Below are positions 60,855-64,000 of a DNA stretch of 64,000 bases, one piece after another. This DNA is from Lacinutrix venerupis (lineage in GTDB: Bacteria > Bacteroidota > Bacteroidia > Flavobacteriales > Flavobacteriaceae). Position 1 is the first letter of the stretch. Every line of letters begins with the position of its first letter. Made by a program: the position numbers and the translations under genes. Location of the stretch: contig NZ_RCCH01000001.1 in assembly GCF_003663945.1 (NCBI RefSeq), positions 524,402-588,401 of the forward strand, given 5' to 3'. Below the pieces are notes generated by a model. It saw only the letters and a list, made by a program, of their open reading frames with translations, made no database searches and was not told the origin of the DNA.

Positions 60855-62555
60855 ATGAAATTAAAAAATATAGCAATATTACTCTCTCTATTTCTTATTA
60901 TTATTTCATGTAAAAAACAAAATAATAAGCAAGTTCCTGTTCGCGGCTTAATAACAGAAAAAGCAATGGTAGTTTCTGCAAGAGCTGAAGCATCAAAAAT
61001 TGGAAAGCAAATTTTAGCACAAGGCGGAAATGCTTTTGATGCAATGATGGCTACAGACTTAGCTTTAGCTGTAGCTTACCCATATGCCGGAAATCTTGGT
61101 GGTGGCGGTTTTATGGTGTATAGATTAAATAATGGTGAAATTGGCGCATTAGATTATAGAGAAAAAGCACCTTTAGCAGCAACAAAAAACATGTATTTAG
61201 ATTCATTAGGAAATATTATTCCAGAGTTAAGTACACGTGGCGCAATGGCAGTTGGTGTTCCAGGAACTGTTGCTGGCGTTTTTGAAGCACAAAAAAAGTT
61301 TGGAATACTTCCTATAGAGTCCATTATTAAACCTGTTATTAATCTAGCAAAAAAAGGAATTGTAGTAACCAAAAAACAAGAAGCTAGATTTACCGAAAAA
61401 CGTGAAGATTTTCTAAAAACTAATAAAGACACTATTTTATTTGCAAAACATTGGAGAGCAAAAGATACCATCGTTCAAAATAATTTAGCAAACACACTTT
61501 CTGCCATTATGAAAAATGGTCCAGATGAATTTTACAAAGGTACTTCTGCAAAAATTCTAGCTAAATTTATTCAAGAAAATGGTGGCATTATAACTGAAAA
61601 AGATTTAGCAAGCTACACAGCAAATTGGCGTACACCAATTACATTTAATTACGACGATTTAAAAATTATCTCTATGTCTCCACCATCAAGCGGAGGTATT
61701 GCAATGGCTCAAATATTAAAATCTGTTGAAAGTTTTAATTTAAGTAAATTAGGCCATAATTCTACAGAGTTTATTCAAGTTTTAGCTGAAGCTGAACGTC
61801 GCGCTTATGCTGATAGAAGTTTTTATTTAGGTGATCCTGATTTTATTAAAGTACCACAAAGTAAATTAATAAGTGATGCGTATTTAAAAGATAGAATGAA
61901 GAATTTTTCATTTGAAAAAGCTACACCTTCATCTACAGTTTCTCATGGTAATGTTGATATTATTGAAAGTGATGAAACCACCCACTACTCTATTATCGAT
62001 CAATTTGGAAATGCCATTTCTGTAACAACTACTTTAAATTCGGGATATGGTTCTAAACTATACTGCGAAGAATTAGGCTTCTTTTTAAATAATGAAATGG
62101 ACGATTTTTCAAGTAAACCTGGCGTTCCAAATGTATATGGTTTAATTGGTGCCGAAGCTAATGCTATTTTACCAGAAAAACGCATGTTAAGCTCTATGAC
62201 ACCAACCATAGTAGAAAAAAATGGGAAGTTATTAATGAGCGTTGGTACTCCTGGAGGTTCAACAATTATTACTTCGGTTTTACAAACTATTTTAAATGTG
62301 CATGAATTTAATATGACAATGCAAGAAGCCGTAGAAGCTGCACGTTTTCACCATCAATGGTTACCAGACGAAATTAGAATGGAACCCAACCGTTTTAATA
62401 AAAAAACGATTAAGTCTCTAGAAAAGAAAGGTTACATTATTAACGAAGAACGCTCACCTGTTATTGGTATTGTAGATGGCATTTTAGTATGGCCAGATGG
62501 TACACTAGAAGGAGGTGCAGATTCGCGAGGAGATGATGCAGCTGATGGTTTTTAG
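60855..62555 (+). CDS. ggt: Gamma-glutamyltransferase lipoprotein
   Basis: 566 residues. The lipoprotein-like signal ends in IISC. The Ntn-hydrolase heterodimer is processed before the nucleophile T375 in DETTHYSIID, followed by FGNAISVTTTLN. The substrate-binding and oxyanion region GGSTIITSVLQTI is present. It cleaves and transfers gamma-glutamyl groups, e.g. from glutathione, in the periplasm. It is third in the trmD-GyrI-ggt run. Confidence 0.95.
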   Translation: MKLKNIAILLSLFLIIISCKKQNNKQVPVRGLITEKAMVVSARAEASKIGKQILAQGGNAFDAMMATDLALAVAYPYAGNLGGGGFMVYRLNNGEIGALDYREKAPLAATKNMYLDSLGNIIPELSTRGAMAVGVPGTVAGVFEAQKKFGILPIESIIKPVINLAKKGIVVTKKQEARFTEKREDFLKTNKDTILFAKHWRAKDTIVQNNLANTLSAIMKNGPDEFYKGTSAKILAKFIQENGGIITEKDLASYTANWRTPITFNYDDLKIISMSPPSSGGIAMAQILKSVESFNLSKLGHNSTEFIQVLAEAERRAYADRSFYLGDPDFIKVPQSKLISDAYLKDRMKNFSFEKATPSSTVSHGNVDIIESDETTHYSIIDQFGNAISVTTTLNSGYGSKLYCEELGFFLNNEMDDFSSKPGVPNVYGLIGAEANAILPEKRMLSSMTPTIVEKNGKLLMSVGTPGGSTIITSVLQTILNVHEFNMTMQEAVEAARFHHQWLPDEIRMEPNRFNKKTIKSLEKKGYIINEERSPVIGIVDGILVWPDGTLEGGADSRGDDAADGF

Positions 62556-62636
62556 AAATTATAAACTATTAAAAAAACAACCGTATATTCTTTTTTAAAT
62601 TACTTTAGTAGCTTATTCAAATTCTGTATAGAAATT

Positions 62637-64000
62637 ATGACACCTAAATTTTACTCAAAATTCTATTTTATAATTGTATTATTTTTTTTCATTTCACAAC
62701 AAGTCCTAGCTCAGTTAGCACCTTCTTTAGTTGGAAACACAATAGACTTAGGAGGTGATTGCTATCAAATTACTGCAAATTCTAATACACAACTCGGAGC
62801 TGTGTGGTTTAATAATACTATAGATTTAAATAATGATTTTGATATTATTTTTGATGCAAATTTTGGTAGTAATGATTCTAATGGTGCAGATGGAATTGTT
62901 TTTGCTTTAAAAACTTCTGCCAATGCAGAAGTAGGAATTGGCGGTGGAGGTTTAGGATATGGAGGCATTGATAATTCTATGGCAATTGAGTTTGACACAT
63001 GGCAAAATAATGATAGAAATGATCCTTTTTCAGATCATGTTGCCATAATTTCTAATGGTATTACAAACCATACAGGAGCAACATCTTTATTTGCACCTGT
63101 TAATGCTTCTGCTACTTCAGTAAATATAGAAGATGGCAATCCTCATGAAGTTAAAATTACTTGGAGAGCAGCTACACAAGAGTTTAGAGTTATTTTCGAT
63201 TGTAATGAAAGAATTTTATATACTGCAGATATTGTTAATTCAGTTTTTAATGGTAACTCAAATGTGTTTTTTGGTTTTACTGGATCTACTGGTGGAGCTT
63301 CAAATCTTCAAACTGTTTGTTTTAAAAATCTTTCTTTTGTAAATGAAATTCTATTAGAAAATCAAACAATTTGTTCTGGAAACTCTATAAATTCTATTGA
63401 TGCTACTTATGATGGAGCAACAAATTATTTATGGTCTCCTGCCACAGGTGTAAGCGATGTTACTATACCTAATCCTATATTTTCTCCTACAACAAATACA
63501 ACTTATACTGTTCAAGTTACAGATGCGTGTGCTGAAATTATTTCCGAATCATTTGATATAACAATATTACCAGACTCAAATGCTAATGTAATTGCAACAA
63601 CAAACACTATATGCTCTGGCCAAGACGCCATTTTCACTATTACCGGAGACGCAGGTAATGTTGTAGACTACAATATTAACGGTGGCGGTACAGTGCAAGT
63701 AACACTAGATGCAGCAGGACAAGGCGTTGTTACAATTGCTGGAGCTACAGCAGACCAAACTATAACTTTAGAAACTGTTACCAATCCATCTACAACATGT
63801 ACAACAACATTAACAGATACTGAAACAGTTACTATTGGAGCAAATCCAACCATTACAAGTTTAACAACCAATACAGATATTTGTTCTGGAGCAGATGCTA
63901 TATTTACCATAGATGCCACTGCCGATGATGTTATAGACTACACTATTAATGGAGGTGCAACACAACAAGTTGTTGTAGATGCTACAGGCCAAGCTATTGT
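62637..64000 (+). CDS. Large secreted lectin-domain protein with tandem repeats, cut by the window edge
   Basis: 454 codons lie within the window and the frame is still open at 64000. A signal peptide (about 1-27, ...FISQQVLAQ) precedes a L-type (legume-like) lectin domain (about 30-245; AVWFNNTIDLNNDFDIIFDANFG, DGIVFALK, MAIEFDTWQN, VKITWRA). Domains of ~90 residues follow. The start of each is marked by NTxICSGxDAIFTI, DYxINGG, V..DAxGQ. The organisation matches flavobacterial T9SS gliding/adhesion cargo; a sorting domain is expected downstream but is not visible here. Confidence 0.88.
   Translation, partial: MTPKFYSKFYFIIVLFFFISQQVLAQLAPSLVGNTIDLGGDCYQITANSNTQLGAVWFNNTIDLNNDFDIIFDANFGSNDSNGADGIVFALKTSANAEVGIGGGGLGYGGIDNSMAIEFDTWQNNDRNDPFSDHVAIISNGITNHTGATSLFAPVNASATSVNIEDGNPHEVKITWRAATQEFRVIFDCNERILYTADIVNSVFNGNSNVFFGFTGSTGGASNLQTVCFKNLSFVNEILLENQTICSGNSINSIDATYDGATNYLWSPATGVSDVTIPNPIFSPTTNTTYTVQVTDACAEIISESFDITILPDSNANVIATTNTICSGQDAIFTITGDAGNVVDYNINGGGTVQVTLDAAGQGVVTIAGATADQTITLETVTNPSTTCTTTLTDTETVTIGANPTITSLTTNTDICSGADAIFTIDATADDVIDYTINGGATQQVVVDATGQAI
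63595..64000 (+). repeat. Tandem 270-bp coding repeats in the lectin protein gene
   Basis: Unit 1 (NTICSGQDAIFTI...) starts near 63603 and unit 2 (DICSGADAIFTI...) near 63873. The equivalent Cys codons are 270 bases (90 codons) apart. The period is seen as one full unit plus the start of the second, and the repeats continue past the window. Confidence 0.75.

Overview
The window looks like a contiguous piece of a chromosome from a marine-type member of the Flavobacteriaceae (Bacteroidota). The evidence is the strongly AT-rich DNA, the many SPII-type lipoproteins with an S/A/N-C-x-(D/E)n start, a type IX secretion (T9SS) C-terminal sorting domain, LytTR and propeller-type two-component proteins, a DUF2007 protein, promoters of the Bacteroidota type (TTG, 19-22 nt, TAnnTTTG), and the absence of Shine-Dalgarno-like sequences before most starts. 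The genus cannot be resolved from sequence alone. No tRNA, rRNA, insertion sequence, prophage or CRISPR array was seen. The only RNA gene found is the small SRP RNA at 49.2-49.3 kb (minus strand).

Layout. 1-5 kb: a co-directional cluster (MORN-repeat protein cut by the window edge, YD-like secreted repeat protein, three membrane proteins), followed by a ~125-bp palindromic repeat element. 5.2-7.6 kb: an unusual two-domain methyltransferase, a DUF202 protein and a small P-loop kinase, closed by a bidirectional terminator. 7.6-12.2 kb: mostly minus-strand stress and detoxification genes (alpha/beta hydrolase, Gdx-like SMR exporter, NlpE/DUF4377/META lipoprotein, PfpI/DJ-1 protein, cupin lipoprotein). 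12.2-14.9 kb: holA divergent from an HsdR-N-domain protein and a family 2 glycosyltransferase. 14.9-19 kb: a frameshifted T9SS cargo gene, an OmpA-like lipoprotein, a VOC protein, a Sua5/YciO protein, a lipoprotein esterase and a small membrane protein. 19-21.4 kb: UvrD/PcrA helicase.

21.7-28.9 kb is the most distinctive region. Six small lipoprotein genes in one tight minus-strand run (including a MopE-type metal-binding repeat protein and a pair of paralogues) lie directly upstream of a propeller/Y_Y_Y sensor histidine kinase and its LytTR response regulator. A hairpin sits in the leader of the lipoprotein run.

29-43.7 kb is mainly housekeeping: patatin-like phospholipase, M1 aminopeptidase, recG, miaE, a CIA30 protein, an FAD/NAD(P)-binding protein, a TlpA-like lipoprotein, pheT, a PAP2 phosphatase and a fasciclin protein. 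43.8-49.2 kb: a DUF2007 protein, an ABC-F ATPase with one coherently degenerate ATP site, a thioredoxin-fold lipoprotein without its cysteines, a small transaldolase and an SDR. 49.2-54 kb: SRP RNA, glutaminyl cyclase, thioesterase, and envelope proteins. 54-62.6 kb: glyA divergent from a fumarylacetoacetase, three envelope proteins, trmD, a GyrI-like protein and gamma-glutamyltransferase. 62.6-64 kb: the start of a large secreted lectin/tandem-repeat protein that runs off the window.

Most of the window is ordinary core genome. Items judged most worth checking are the lipoprotein operon with its TCS, the co-degenerate ABC-F protein, the palindromic element at 5 kb, the frameshifted T9SS cargo gene and the AprA-like methyltransferase.
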